Shown: positions 1 to 8,717, numbered from the stretch's first letter. The stretch is DNA of 64,000 bases from Fusibacter_A sp965140735 (GCA_965140735.1 OZ223306.1:372001-436000), one strand, 5' to 3'. Notes: a model not told the origin generated them from the letters alone. Numbers and translations: made by a program.

Positions 1-1
1 G

Positions 2-1087
2 ATGACAGATAAACCAATTCTATATAAAGAATTTATTGTTTCTGAAAAACAGATTCAAATAGCAAAACAAAAAGGGGCCTCTATAATTTTATTGATTGCA
101 AGAATGTTGCCCTTTGATGAGCTCGAAAAATTGACTTCAATCGCACATGAATTGGAACTTGAGGTACTCATGGAGATTCATCAGGCAGATGAGTTTGAAA
201 AAGTAAGAGGTATTGATTTTGATATTTTAGGGATTAACAACCGAGATTTACAGACTTTTAAAACGGATATCAGCGTTTCAGTGAATTTATACAATACACT
301 TGGATTGAAGGCATATGATAAACCTATTATTAGTGAAAGTGGGATTACAAATCTTGATGAGATGGATTATCTGATTAAAGCTGGATTTCACGGCGTACTC
401 ATGGGTGAAAATTTGATTAGAAGTGTTACGCGTACAGGCATTAAAATCTGTGGGATTAAAAATGTTAAAGATGCATTATTTGTTGCTAAAAGTGGTGCTG
501 ACTATATTGGACTTGTTTTGGCAGAGAGTAAGCGTAAAGTGACAATTTCAAAAGCTAGTGAAATCATAAATGCAATCCAAGAAACCGGGATAAAAAGTGT
601 CGCTGTGTTTAAGGATCAAACTGTGGCAGAGATTAACAATGTTATAGAAGCTGTACCCTTTGACATGATTCAGATACACGGTGCTTTTGAAGATTATGAT
701 GCGTTGGCGAGACCCGTTGAAATTATAAAGGCCTTTAGTTATAAAGAAGTTTTACAGGTGGTAGATGATAATCAAGTTCTCAGATGTCATTCAAAAGTGA
801 GCTATTATCTTGTGGATGCAATGATTCCTGGGTCAGGTAAAACATTTAATTGGGATATTTTAAGGCAAATCAATTCGAACAAACCCCTTATTATCGCTGG
901 TGGATTAACAGCAGAAAACGTCAAGACATTAATTAGTGGGTATCATCCCTTTGCGGTGGATGTCAGTTCAGGTGTTGAACAAAATGGTGAAAAGAATACA
1001 GAGCGGATAAGTCAATTTATAGAAGCATGTTATTCAGCAGATGAAAATAAACGCATTAAAGGAGGCGCAAGTTATGAAGTACGGTGA
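2..1087 (+). CDS. trpCF: Indole-3-glycerol-phosphate synthase / phosphoribosylanthranilate isomerase fusion (5' partial)
   Basis: Bifunctional enzyme for two consecutive steps of tryptophan synthesis. The visible protein begins inside the TrpC barrel: residues 1-140 carry late IGPS motifs (VLMEIH, LGINNRDL, ISESGI, GVLMGENLIR). From about residue 146 a complete TrpF barrel follows, with the catalytic cysteine in KICGIKN, then IQIHG, the acidic VDAMIPGSGKTF stretch, IIAGGL and VDVSSGVE. A full TrpC has about 110 more residues at the front, so the true start lies before the window; the ATG at position 2 is internal. The join is abrupt: only about four residues separate the end of the IGPS core from the first TrpF strand, so the usual last IGPS helix seems missing. 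The 3' end overlaps trpB by 14 bases, which suggests translational coupling. Confidence 0.95.
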   Translation: MTDKPILYKEFIVSEKQIQIAKQKGASIILLIARMLPFDELEKLTSIAHELELEVLMEIHQADEFEKVRGIDFDILGINNRDLQTFKTDISVSVNLYNTLGLKAYDKPIISESGITNLDEMDYLIKAGFHGVLMGENLIRSVTRTGIKICGIKNVKDALFVAKSGADYIGLVLAESKRKVTISKASEIINAIQETGIKSVAVFKDQTVAEINNVIEAVPFDMIQIHGAFEDYDALARPVEIIKAFSYKEVLQVVDDNQVLRCHSKVSYYLVDAMIPGSGKTFNWDILRQINSNKPLIIAGGLTAENVKTLISGYHPFAVDVSSGVEQNGEKNTERISQFIEACYSADENKRIKGGASYEVR

Positions 1088-2243
1088 ATATGGTGGTCAG
1101 TATATTTCAGAAATATTGATGGAGGCTGTGATTGAACTTGAAGAGACTTTCACAAGGCTAAAAGAAGACAGTGCGTTTATAGGGTCATTTAATTATTATA
1201 TGAAACAATATGTTGGAAGAGAAAATCCACTTTATTATGCTGAAAACCTCAGCAAGAAGTATGGTGGGGCCAAAATCTATCTAAAGAGAGAAGATTTAAA
1301 TCATACAGGTGCTCATAAAATTAACAATGCCATAGGTCAAGCTCTACTTGCCAAAAGTATGGGCAAAGAAAAAGTGATCGCTGAAACAGGAGCGGGTCAA
1401 CATGGTGTGGCAACGGCAACGGCATCAGCATTATTAGGGCTGAAGTGTAAAGTTTTTATGGGCGAAGAAGACATGAGACGTCAGAAATTAAACGTGTTTA
1501 AAATGGAATTGCTGGGAACAGAAGTGATTCCAGTTACATCTGGAAGCCGTGTTCTCAAAGATGCAACCAATGAAGCACTTAAATACTGGGCAGCTAACAT
1601 TGAAGATACACATTATATTATTGGCTCTGCCATTGGTCCAGCACCATATCCTGAAATTGTTAAGTATTTTCAAAAGATTATTGGCAGAGAGACCTTGGCA
1701 CAACATTTTAAACATGAAGGTAAAGATCCAACAGCTATTATTGCATGTGTAGGTGGTGGCAGTAATGCCATCGGCATGTTTGAGCCTTTTATAGATTTAG
1801 AAGAGGTGAAGCTTTATGGTATTGAAGCATCAGGAAAAGGGATTCATTCTGGAGCGCATGCATGTTCAATAAATGGTGGTAAAACAGGTATATTACATGG
1901 TACGAAGACCTATTTATTACAAGATGAAGATGGTCAGATTGAAGAAGCATACTCCATCTCAGCTGGCTTGGATTATCCTGGAATAGGACCAGAGCACAGT
2001 TATTTAAATGATATTGGTCGCGTTAAGTATTATCCTATAAGTGATCAAGAAGCTTTAGAGGCTTTTGATATACTCTGCAAAACTGAAGGGATTATACCAG
2101 CACTTGAAAGTGCACATGCCATTGCATATGGCTTAAAATTAGCACCTCAAATGGGTTTAGATGAAACGATTGTCATCAACTTGTCGGGTAGAGGAGATAA
2201 AGATGTCGAGACAATAAAGGAGTATTATGATGAAAACAATTAA
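1074..2243 (+). CDS. trpB: Tryptophan synthase beta subunit
   Basis: PLP enzyme that condenses indole with serine to give tryptophan; it forms the alpha2-beta2 complex with TrpA. The PLP lysine lies in HTGAHKINNA and the phosphate-binding glycine loop is GGGSNAIGMF; length 389 residues is normal for TrpB1. I place the start at ATG 1074 because AAAGGAGG at 1058-1065 sits 8 bases before it; an in-frame ATG at 1041 would add 11 untypical residues and has no ribosome-binding site. The start lies inside the end of trpCF and the end overlaps the start of trpA. Confidence 0.97.
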   Translation: MKYGEYGGQYISEILMEAVIELEETFTRLKEDSAFIGSFNYYMKQYVGRENPLYYAENLSKKYGGAKIYLKREDLNHTGAHKINNAIGQALLAKSMGKEKVIAETGAGQHGVATATASALLGLKCKVFMGEEDMRRQKLNVFKMELLGTEVIPVTSGSRVLKDATNEALKYWAANIEDTHYIIGSAIGPAPYPEIVKYFQKIIGRETLAQHFKHEGKDPTAIIACVGGGSNAIGMFEPFIDLEEVKLYGIEASGKGIHSGAHACSINGGKTGILHGTKTYLLQDEDGQIEEAYSISAGLDYPGIGPEHSYLNDIGRVKYYPISDQEALEAFDILCKTEGIIPALESAHAIAYGLKLAPQMGLDETIVINLSGRGDKDVETIKEYYDENN

Positions 2244-2979
2244 TACAGCATTTAAAGAGGCTAAAAAGACAATTGTATCCTATGTTATGGTAGGTGATGG
2301 TGGTTTTGAAGCGAGTTTAGACTATGCACGATTTTTAATAAACAGTGGCATAGATTTACTAGAACTTGGCATGCCCTTTTCAGATCCAGCTGCTGATGGT
2401 GAAACTATTTTAAATGCTGGTCTTAGAGCGCTGAAAGCCAAAACAACTTTTAAGGATGTCATTAGATTTGCTGAAATTATAAAAGCAGAGACTGATATTC
2501 CAATGGTGGTCATGACTTACCTCAATCCAATTTATCAATTTGGTTTTGAAAAAGCATGTCAATCGCTTTCAAAAGCAGGCGTGCAAGGTGTGATCATTCC
2601 AGATTTACCACATGAAGAATCAGGTGAGTTTAAACGAATAGCGGATCAACATGAAATAAATATTATCCCACTAATTGCACTCACAACCAGTGAAAAACGT
2701 GTTGAGGCAATTGTCAAAGAGAGCGAAGGTTTTATATACTTGGTTGCTGTTAAAGGCATTACAGGGACTCAAAAACCTGATTTGAAAGAGGTGACAATGA
2801 TGACTGAGAAAATAAAAAAATACACTCGGACACCTGTTGTAGCAGGTTTTGGCATTAGAAGTCGAGAAGATATTGATGCTTTTAATAAAGTGGTCGATGG
2901 CGTTGTTATTGCAAGCCGCTTTATAGACCTGAGGGAAGCGGGTAAAATTGCAGAGATTCAGAAGATTATAGGTATTTAG
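2227..2979 (+). CDS. trpA: Tryptophan synthase alpha subunit
   Basis: Cleaves indole-3-glycerol phosphate to indole, which is channelled to TrpB. The catalytic acids are visible in ELGMPFSDP (Glu) and in VIIPDLP (Asp), and the phosphate-binding loop is VAGFGIRS; 250 residues is slightly short but complete. Two adjacent ATG codons (2227 and 2230) follow AAAGGAG at 2216-2222; either could be used. It overlaps trpB by 17 bases. It is the last gene of the operon: a strong terminator follows. Confidence 0.96.
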   Translation: MMKTINTAFKEAKKTIVSYVMVGDGGFEASLDYARFLINSGIDLLELGMPFSDPAADGETILNAGLRALKAKTTFKDVIRFAEIIKAETDIPMVVMTYLNPIYQFGFEKACQSLSKAGVQGVIIPDLPHEESGEFKRIADQHEINIIPLIALTTSEKRVEAIVKESEGFIYLVAVKGITGTQKPDLKEVTMMTEKIKKYTRTPVVAGFGIRSREDIDAFNKVVDGVVIASRFIDLREAGKIAEIQKIIGI

Positions 2980-3012
2980 CTGATTAAAGTATTATATTGA
3001 AAATGAAAAATG

Positions 3013-3053
3013 GAAACTCAAGCTTTGAGAAATTCACTTGGGTTTCTTTTTTT
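3013..3053 (+). terminator. Rho-independent terminator of the trp operon
   Basis: A 10-base-pair stem (GAAACTCAAG at 3013-3022 with CTTGGGTTTC at 3037-3046) is followed by seven T. It lies 33 bases after trpA. Confidence 0.85.
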
Positions 3054-3291
3054 ATTGAGGAGACTATTTTCTGAGATGGGTTGTTATAAGCTGCTAAAAC
3101 TGTTACGATGAAAAAAAGAGCTGTAGTGTTTCGATATTTAGAGTCCCAGAATTAGGAGACATATTCTGAATCATAGGAAAGATTTCAATATCCCGGCTAT
3201 GAAAGGGTTGATTTTAGGGCTGTTTAATTATAATGCGATGGCATTGGAATTGCTTGAAAAATAGGTAAGACTTATTTTTGAGGAGGCGCAA
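3054..3291. other. Intergenic region with possible remnant of a coding sequence
   Basis: Between the trp terminator and alanine racemase. An open stretch at 3142-3264 (+) would encode about 40 residues ending in MALELLEK; its only ATG (3199) has no ribosome-binding site. The composition looks protein-like, so it may be the tail of a decayed gene, but I recognise no family. No clear promoter for the racemase gene was found. Confidence 0.25.
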
Positions 3292-4458
3292 GTGAATAGA
3301 AATATTAAACAGGATTATTTTGGCACTAGAGTTGAAATAAATCTTGATTTGTTAAAAAAAAATTTTGATGGATTAAAAAAAAGTATAAAGGAAAATGTGC
3401 GCATTGCAGGTGTGGTTAAAGCGAATGCTTACGGACATGATCTTCATACCATATCGGATGAAATGGTTAATTTAGGCTGTGATTACCTCATGGTTGCCAA
3501 TCTAAGGGAAGCTTTAAGTATTAGAAACTACTTTAAAAGTGAAGACCACCATTCTACGACACCGATAATGGTGATGGGCGTCACAGCACCAGAAGACTTC
3601 GAACGCGCGATAGAAGCTGAAATTACACTCACAATTTTTTCTTTAGAAGAAGCATACTTACTCAGTACGTTGGCATTAAACCATAAGACCAAAGCAAAAG
3701 TACATGTTAAAATTGATACAGGCTTTAACCGTTTAGGCTATAAAGATTATCAGAGAGCGGTTGAGGACATTCAAAAGATGGTGCAAATGGAAGGGCTTTA
3801 TGTAGAGGGCTTATTTACACATTTAGCACTCAAGGATGTTGAATCAGATGAGATTCAATTTCAAAAGTTCAATGCGGTGATTAAGGCATTGCAAGCAAAT
3901 CATATAGAAATCCCTTTAAAGCATATATGTGATAGTATAGGGACAATTGCTTATCCAGGAAGACAGTATGATTTGGTGAGGATGGGTGCACTTTTATATG
4001 GTTATTGCAGTAGACCAACCCCTTTTGAGCTCTCTCCAATTTTGTCTTTTAAAACGAACATTTCTGCGATTAAGTGGATTGAAGCAGGAGAAGGGGTAAG
4101 TTATGATTATACTTTCACTGTAAATGAAAGACGACGCATAGCCACGATCCCTGTGGGTTATGCTGATGGTATGCCGCGCGCGCTTTCGAATCAAGGCTAT
4201 GTGGTCATAGGCGGGATAAAAGCACCTATTGTAGGGCTCATGTGCATGGACCAATGCATGGTGGATGTTACTTCAATACCTGAGTGTCAGGTGGGTAGCG
4301 ATGTGGTTCTGTTTGAGGGGAGTACTTTACCTTTAGGCGTAATAGCATCTTTGGCTAAAACCAATCGAAATGAAATACTCAGTCGAATTTCAATGAGAGT
4401 ACCGAGAATTTTCTTTAAAAATGGTGATGTTTGTAAAATCGTTGATTATTTATTATAA
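3292..4458 (+). CDS. alr: Alanine racemase
   Basis: PLP enzyme that interconverts L- and D-alanine, normally for peptidoglycan. The PLP lysine (about residue 43) is in VVKANAYGHD and the second catalytic base, a tyrosine, in GVSYDYTF; VGYADGMPR and MCMDQCMVDVT are family hallmarks; 388 residues is a normal length. The start is GTG at 3292, preceded by GAGGAGGCG at 3280-3288. It is followed after 11 bases by an M20 amidohydrolase and then a D-aminopeptidase gene. That context suggests this copy may serve D-amino-acid use or recycling rather than being the sole cell-wall racemase. A related specificity, for example serine, cannot be excluded. Confidence 0.93.
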   Translation: MNRNIKQDYFGTRVEINLDLLKKNFDGLKKSIKENVRIAGVVKANAYGHDLHTISDEMVNLGCDYLMVANLREALSIRNYFKSEDHHSTTPIMVMGVTAPEDFERAIEAEITLTIFSLEEAYLLSTLALNHKTKAKVHVKIDTGFNRLGYKDYQRAVEDIQKMVQMEGLYVEGLFTHLALKDVESDEIQFQKFNAVIKALQANHIEIPLKHICDSIGTIAYPGRQYDLVRMGALLYGYCSRPTPFELSPILSFKTNISAIKWIEAGEGVSYDYTFTVNERRRIATIPVGYADGMPRALSNQGYVVIGGIKAPIVGLMCMDQCMVDVTSIPECQVGSDVVLFEGSTLPLGVIASLAKTNRNEILSRISMRVPRIFFKNGDVCKIVDYLL

Positions 4459-4469
4459 AGGGAGGCTAC

Positions 4470-5669
4470 ATGTATTTAAAAGAGCAATCATTTTTAGCAA
4501 TAAAAGAGATGGAACCTTGGTTGATTGAAACAAGGCAAAAAATCCATAGAAATCCTGAACTCAGTGAACATGAATGGCAAACTCAAGCACTTATCGAACA
4601 AAGATTAGATGAACTTGGCATTGAGCATGAAAGATATGCTGAGACAGGTATTGTTGCTGTTTTAGAAGGCGGTATTTCATCAGAGGATATACGCGTGGTT
4701 GGCATTAGGGCGGATATAGATGCACTGCCTATAAAAGAGATCGTAGAATCGCCTTACCAGTCAAAAAATGTCGGTGTTATGCACGCTTGTGGGCATGATG
4801 CACATACTACCATATTACTGGGAACGCTCAAATACTTAAAAGAAAATCAAAGCAGTTGGTCAGGCACTGTAAAAGGTTTTTTCCAACCAGCAGAGGAAAC
4901 CGTAGGTGGTGCCAAAAGAATGGTTGAAGAGGGCTGTATGGATAACCCTAAAGTGGATTATGTCTTAGGTTTACATGTGATGCCCTATTTAGAGGTAGGT
5001 CAAATTGAAACACGAGAAGGCAAGCTCAATGCGGCATCTGATGGTGTGAAAATTACGGTTAAGGGAAAAGCAGCTCATGGTGCATATCCTGAAAAGGGTG
5101 TGGATGCCATCAATATAGCGGCTCAGATACAGCTTGCAATTGCGAACCTTATGAGTCGCCAGATATCCCCACTGGATCAAGCTGTGGTCTCGATTAATCA
5201 AATTAGAGGTGGCGTAAAGGACAATATCATATGCGATGAAGTGGTTATGTCAGGCATGATGCGAACGACAGATGAAACACTTAGAAAGACTTTAAAAGAG
5301 AAGATTATAAGAGTGGCAGAATCCATAGCGCATTCGAATGACGGTAAAACAGAGGTGGCTTTTACTGAAGGTTATCAAGCTTTAATCAATGATGTGGCTG
5401 TTGCAAAACAAATCAAAAAAATAGCAATTCAGCATTTAGGGGCAGAAAATGTTTTTGAGAAAGAAGCCCCTTCATTAGGTGTAGAAGATTTTTCTTTCTT
5501 TCTAGATCGTGCGCCAGGTGCTTTTTATCATCTGGGATGTGGCAATAAATCGAAAAATATAACATCTGCATTGCATACGGATACATTTGATATAGATGAA
5601 ACCTGTCTAGCAATGGGGGTTTTTTTACAATGTGAAATGAGTTTATCAATACTTAAACAGGAGGTATGA
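4470..5669 (+). CDS. M20-family amidohydrolase (aminoacylase / N-acyl-amino-acid hydrolase type)
   Basis: Metal-dependent hydrolase that removes the acyl group from N-acyl amino acids or splits a small peptide. Metal ligands are seen in MHACGHDAHT (Cys107, His109), in QPAEET (Glu142, Glu143), in LGLHVMP and in the late ALHTDTFD histidine; 399 residues and the cysteine at the first ligand place it in the M20D group (IAA-amino-acid hydrolase, YhaA, N-acetyl-diaminopimelate deacetylase-like). The dimerisation domain occupies about residues 185-295. AGGGAGG lies 6 bases before the ATG. It sits between alr and a D-aminopeptidase gene with gaps of 11 and 1 bases, so all three are probably one transcript. 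Substrate cannot be told from sequence. Confidence 0.9.
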   Translation: MYLKEQSFLAIKEMEPWLIETRQKIHRNPELSEHEWQTQALIEQRLDELGIEHERYAETGIVAVLEGGISSEDIRVVGIRADIDALPIKEIVESPYQSKNVGVMHACGHDAHTTILLGTLKYLKENQSSWSGTVKGFFQPAEETVGGAKRMVEEGCMDNPKVDYVLGLHVMPYLEVGQIETREGKLNAASDGVKITVKGKAAHGAYPEKGVDAINIAAQIQLAIANLMSRQISPLDQAVVSINQIRGGVKDNIICDEVVMSGMMRTTDETLRKTLKEKIIRVAESIAHSNDGKTEVAFTEGYQALINDVAVAKQIKKIAIQHLGAENVFEKEAPSLGVEDFSFFLDRAPGAFYHLGCGNKSKNITSALHTDTFDIDETCLAMGVFLQCEMSLSILKQEV

Positions 5670-5670
5670 C

Positions 5671-6480
5671 ATGAGAATTTATGTAAGTTCTGATATGGAA
5701 GGTATTGCTGGGGTTGTCAGTTGGGATGAGGTTAATGCGGGTCATAGAGAATATGAATGGGCATGTAGTCAGATGACTAAAGAAGTACAAGTCGTATGTG
5801 AAACAGCTGTTGAACTAGGCAGTGAAAAAATATTGGTGAAAGACGCACATGACACAGCTCGAAACATAAACATTTCTGAACTGCCGAGTGGCGTTTTAAT
5901 CAATCGTTCATGGACCAAAGATCCGCTTGTGATGATGACTGGGATAGATGAAGGTTTTGATGCTGTAGTCTTCACAGGATACCATGCTGGGGCATATTCT
6001 GATGGAAATCCCTTGGCGCATACGATGCATTCATCCAATATAAAATGGATAAAGATGAATGGTCATTTCATGAGTGAATTTATGATGAATGCCTATTCGG
6101 CTGCTTATTATAAAGTACCAGTGGTTGCAATTACAGGAGATCAGGCAGTCTGTGAAGAAGCGAAGGCGTTGATCCCTGAAATTACAACAATCGCAGTGAA
6201 ATCATGTAAGGGGAGTTCTTGCACGACAATGACAGGAAACAACGCTTTGGTTGCAATTGAGGACGGTGTCAGAACTGCACTTAAAAAATATAAATCTGAT
6301 CCAAGTGCGTGTGCACTTACGATACCAGAAGAAATGACCTTTGAAATTAATTTTTCAAACGCAGGGCTCGCTTTTAGAGCATCTCAATACAAAGAAGTTG
6401 AACTTGTAGATGCCTGTACAGTTAAATATTCAACGACAGATTACTATGAGTTTTTAAGAATGTTTTTCTTTGCCTGTTGA
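5671..6480 (+). CDS. dppA: D-aminopeptidase, DppA/M55 family
   Basis: Zinc peptidase that releases D-amino acids from D-containing peptides such as D-Ala-D-Ala; the Bacillus DppA forms a decameric ring. Metal ligands match the family: Asp8 and Glu10 in SSDMEG, His60 in KDAHD, His105 in GYHAG and Glu136 in SEFMMNA; the catalytic histidine is in LAHTMH. Length 269 residues is close to the 274 of Bacillus DppA. Its ribosome-binding site (AGGAGGT, 5659-5665) lies inside the end of the upstream gene, one base separates the genes, and the three-gene set alr / M20 / dppA suggests scavenging of cell-wall D-peptides. Confidence 0.92.
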   Translation: MRIYVSSDMEGIAGVVSWDEVNAGHREYEWACSQMTKEVQVVCETAVELGSEKILVKDAHDTARNINISELPSGVLINRSWTKDPLVMMTGIDEGFDAVVFTGYHAGAYSDGNPLAHTMHSSNIKWIKMNGHFMSEFMMNAYSAAYYKVPVVAITGDQAVCEEAKALIPEITTIAVKSCKGSSCTTMTGNNALVAIEDGVRTALKKYKSDPSACALTIPEEMTFEINFSNAGLAFRASQYKEVELVDACTVKYSTTDYYEFLRMFFFAC

Positions 6481-6505
6481 AGTTGCATAGAAGTTGTGCT
6501 ATAGT
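6477..6505 (+). promoter_or_regulatory. Sigma-A type promoter for the ABC-F leader
   Basis: TTGAAG at 6477-6482 and TATAGT at 6500-6505 are spaced by exactly 17 bases. The -35 overlaps the stop codon of dppA. Transcription would start near 6512, just before a ribosome-binding site and small reading frame. Confidence 0.65.
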
Positions 6506-6522
6506 AACTTTGGAGGCGTTGT

Positions 6523-6645
6523 ATGTTCTTATATGAAAACAGGAATCAATTGGATAGATTAGAACACTATGTTGCGAATATTTCAGCATATTCAGCACAT
6601 CATGTAGGGGAAGTCTGTCTAAAATTGAGGTTTTTATGTGAGTAA
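6523..6645 (+). CDS. Possible 40-residue leader peptide upstream of ABC-F gene
   Basis: A small reading frame starting at ATG 6523 and stopping with TAA at 6643-6645. It has a good ribosome-binding site (GGAGG at 6512-6516) and a promoter directly upstream, and it ends 22 bases before a Rho-independent terminator that precedes an ABC-F gene. The peptide starts MFLYENRNQ and ends LRFLCE; it has no signal peptide and resembles nothing I know. The layout is that of a regulatory leader peptide, but a free-standing small protein is equally possible from sequence alone. Confidence 0.45.
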   Translation: MFLYENRNQLDRLEHYVANISAYSAHHVGEVCLKLRFLCE

Positions 6646-6667
6646 GGCGTCGCGATGTTAGTATTTT

Positions 6668-6697
6668 AACCCGTGTATAAACTTACACGGGTTTTTT
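6668..6697 (+). terminator. Terminator, possible attenuator, upstream of ABC-F gene
   Basis: AACCCGTGTA (6668-6677) pairs perfectly with TACACGGGTT (6684-6693) and runs into six T. It lies between the leader reading frame and the ABC-F gene and no other promoter is evident between it and that gene, so readthrough may be regulated. Confidence 0.8.
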
Positions 6698-6728
6698 AGT
6701 GCAAATTTATCGGCATCACAGGTAAAAC

Positions 6729-6747
6729 CTCCTAGTTAAAAAAGGAG
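6729..6747 (+). promoter_or_regulatory. Hairpin masking the ABC-F ribosome-binding site
   Basis: CTCCT at 6729-6733 is complementary to AGGAG at 6743-6747, the Shine-Dalgarno sequence of the ABC-F gene, with a 9-base A-rich loop. Five pairs are weak alone, but exact anti-Shine-Dalgarno pairing this close to a start is unusual in this window. Confidence 0.4.
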
Positions 6748-6753
6748 AATGAA

Positions 6754-8667
6754 ATGATTAAAATAGGATTTAGTGAAATAGATAAGTTTTATGGTGCAAA
6801 CCAAGTTTTAAATCAGTTGACATTTGATGTACATGAATCAGAAGTTGTTGGTATCTTAGGGGCAAATGGTGCTGGTAAAACCACTTTGTTTAAATTGTTA
6901 CTTGGAAGTGAAAATTGGGAATCAGGTCAAATTTTTATTTCAAAACAAGCTAAAATAGGGTTGCTTGAACAAATTCCAAGTGTAAATCCTGAACTGGATG
7001 TCCGAAGCTATTTAGAATCTGCTTTTGAAAGGCTTTTTGAAATTCAAAGAGATATGAAAAAGTTAGAGCATCGGTTATTGACAGAGCAAGATGAAGCATT
7101 GATTGAAAAATATGGGAAACTTCAAATTGCATTTGAACATGGAAATGGTTATCTGATAGAAGATAAGATCGATCAAATCTGTGAGACGCTCAGTATTACT
7201 TCTGAGATGCAAATGCATCCGTATATGAAGCTAAGTGGTGGCGAAAAAACGCGTGTGAATTTAGCTAAAATTTTGCTCCAAGATGTCAATGTACTACTGT
7301 TGGATGAACCCACTAATCATTTAGATTTGGATACTATAGAATGGTTAGAATCTTTCTTGATGACGTTTAAAGGTATCGTCCTTATTATCTCACATGATCG
7401 CTATTTTCTCGATCAGACTGTGACGAGAATCATAGAGATAAAAGAGGGCAAAGCAGAGCTCTATGGTGGTGGCTATACCTTTTATGCTTCTGAAAAGGAA
7501 CTGAGGTATGAACAACAATTAAGTCAATTTGAGCAAAATCAAAAAAAATTAAAGCAACTTGAAGCAGCTGCGAAAAGGCTACATCAATGGGCAACACAAG
7601 CTGACAATCCTAAATTGCATAAGCAGGCATTTGCCATAGAGAAGCGTATTGAGAGAATGCCTAAAATTGAGAAGCCACTTAAAGAGAGTACAATCAAAAA
7701 TCAATTTGTGGCATCATCGTTACGCAGTAAAGAGATGTTGAAGTTAGACGGTGTTTGTAAGGCGTTTGGAGATAAAAAAATATTAGAAGGATTGACGGCT
7801 AAAGTATTTTATAAGGATCAAATTGCTATTCTTGGACACAATGGTTCAGGGAAATCGACGCTTCTAAAATTAATTATGAATCAACTTGATTTAGATTCAG
7901 GTCTCGCTGAATTTGCGCCAAGTGTCAATGTGGCCTATCTACCTCAAGAGATAATTTTTGACAACCCCAATATGACGGTTTTGGAATTCATAATGGATGC
8001 ACTTTCTTTAAATGAGGGGCAAGGTAGAGCAGTCTTAGCAGGTTATAAATTTCAACAGGAAATGGTCTTTAAAAAGATTGGGGCTCTATCAGGCGGTGAA
8101 AAAACAAGATTAAAGCTCTGTGAAATGATGCAACTCAAAGTCAATTTTTTATTACTGGATGAGCCTACGAACCACTTGGACTTAAAGTCTAGAGAATGGA
8201 TTGAAGATGCCATTGAAGACTATACTGGGACACTCGTATTTGTATCTCATGATCGACATTTTATCAATAAATTTGCCAAAAAGATTTGGTGGTTGAAAGA
8301 TCAAAAATTGAGGGTTATAGATGGGGATTATGAAAGATATAAAGCTGAAAAACAAAGTCAAATTGTGGACGACAAATTAGAAGACCATGTTGAAGCTGTG
8401 AAGTATGCACCAGAGGTAATAAAGTTAGAACAGAGTGAATCTGATTCAGTTAAAATAGAAAATAGCAACAAAAAGAAAAATACGTTTATGATAGAAAAGT
8501 TAGAGCAAGAAATGTTAAATATTGAAAATAGGCTTCAAACCATAGAGCAAGAAATGGCAACCTATTTTGATGACTATCAACGTGTACAAGCATTGCTAGA
8601 AGATAAAGAAGTTTTGGAAACAGAGTATTTAGAGATCTTTGAAAAATGGGAAATATATTCAGCTTAA
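6754..8667 (+). CDS. ABC-F family ATPase (YdiF/Uup type)
   Basis: Soluble twin ATPase that acts on the ribosome (translation factor or antibiotic protection), not a transporter: no membrane segments. First nucleotide domain: Walker A GANGAGKTT (about 36-44), signature LSGGEKTR (about 159), Walker B LLLDEPTNHLD (about 181). Second: GHNGSGKST (about 362), LSGGEKTR (about 446), LLLDEPTNHLD (about 465). The linker between them (about 245-310) is the charged helical P-site tRNA interaction region, and residues 570-637 form a C-terminal coiled coil as in Bacillus YdiF. Start at ATG 6754 behind AAAGGAG. The leader (promoter, small reading frame, terminator, masked ribosome-binding site) resembles those of antibiotic-inducible ABC-F genes, though the domain layout is of the housekeeping YdiF group. 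Confidence 0.93.
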   Translation: MIKIGFSEIDKFYGANQVLNQLTFDVHESEVVGILGANGAGKTTLFKLLLGSENWESGQIFISKQAKIGLLEQIPSVNPELDVRSYLESAFERLFEIQRDMKKLEHRLLTEQDEALIEKYGKLQIAFEHGNGYLIEDKIDQICETLSITSEMQMHPYMKLSGGEKTRVNLAKILLQDVNVLLLDEPTNHLDLDTIEWLESFLMTFKGIVLIISHDRYFLDQTVTRIIEIKEGKAELYGGGYTFYASEKELRYEQQLSQFEQNQKKLKQLEAAAKRLHQWATQADNPKLHKQAFAIEKRIERMPKIEKPLKESTIKNQFVASSLRSKEMLKLDGVCKAFGDKKILEGLTAKVFYKDQIAILGHNGSGKSTLLKLIMNQLDLDSGLAEFAPSVNVAYLPQEIIFDNPNMTVLEFIMDALSLNEGQGRAVLAGYKFQQEMVFKKIGALSGGEKTRLKLCEMMQLKVNFLLLDEPTNHLDLKSREWIEDAIEDYTGTLVFVSHDRHFINKFAKKIWWLKDQKLRVIDGDYERYKAEKQSQIVDDKLEDHVEAVKYAPEVIKLEQSESDSVKIENSNKKKNTFMIEKLEQEMLNIENRLQTIEQEMATYFDDYQRVQALLEDKEVLETEYLEIFEKWEIYSA

Positions 8668-8717
8668 AAAGGGAACCTTATTTTGTCATTAATTTCAGAA
8701 ATAGTGGGTATAAAGAG

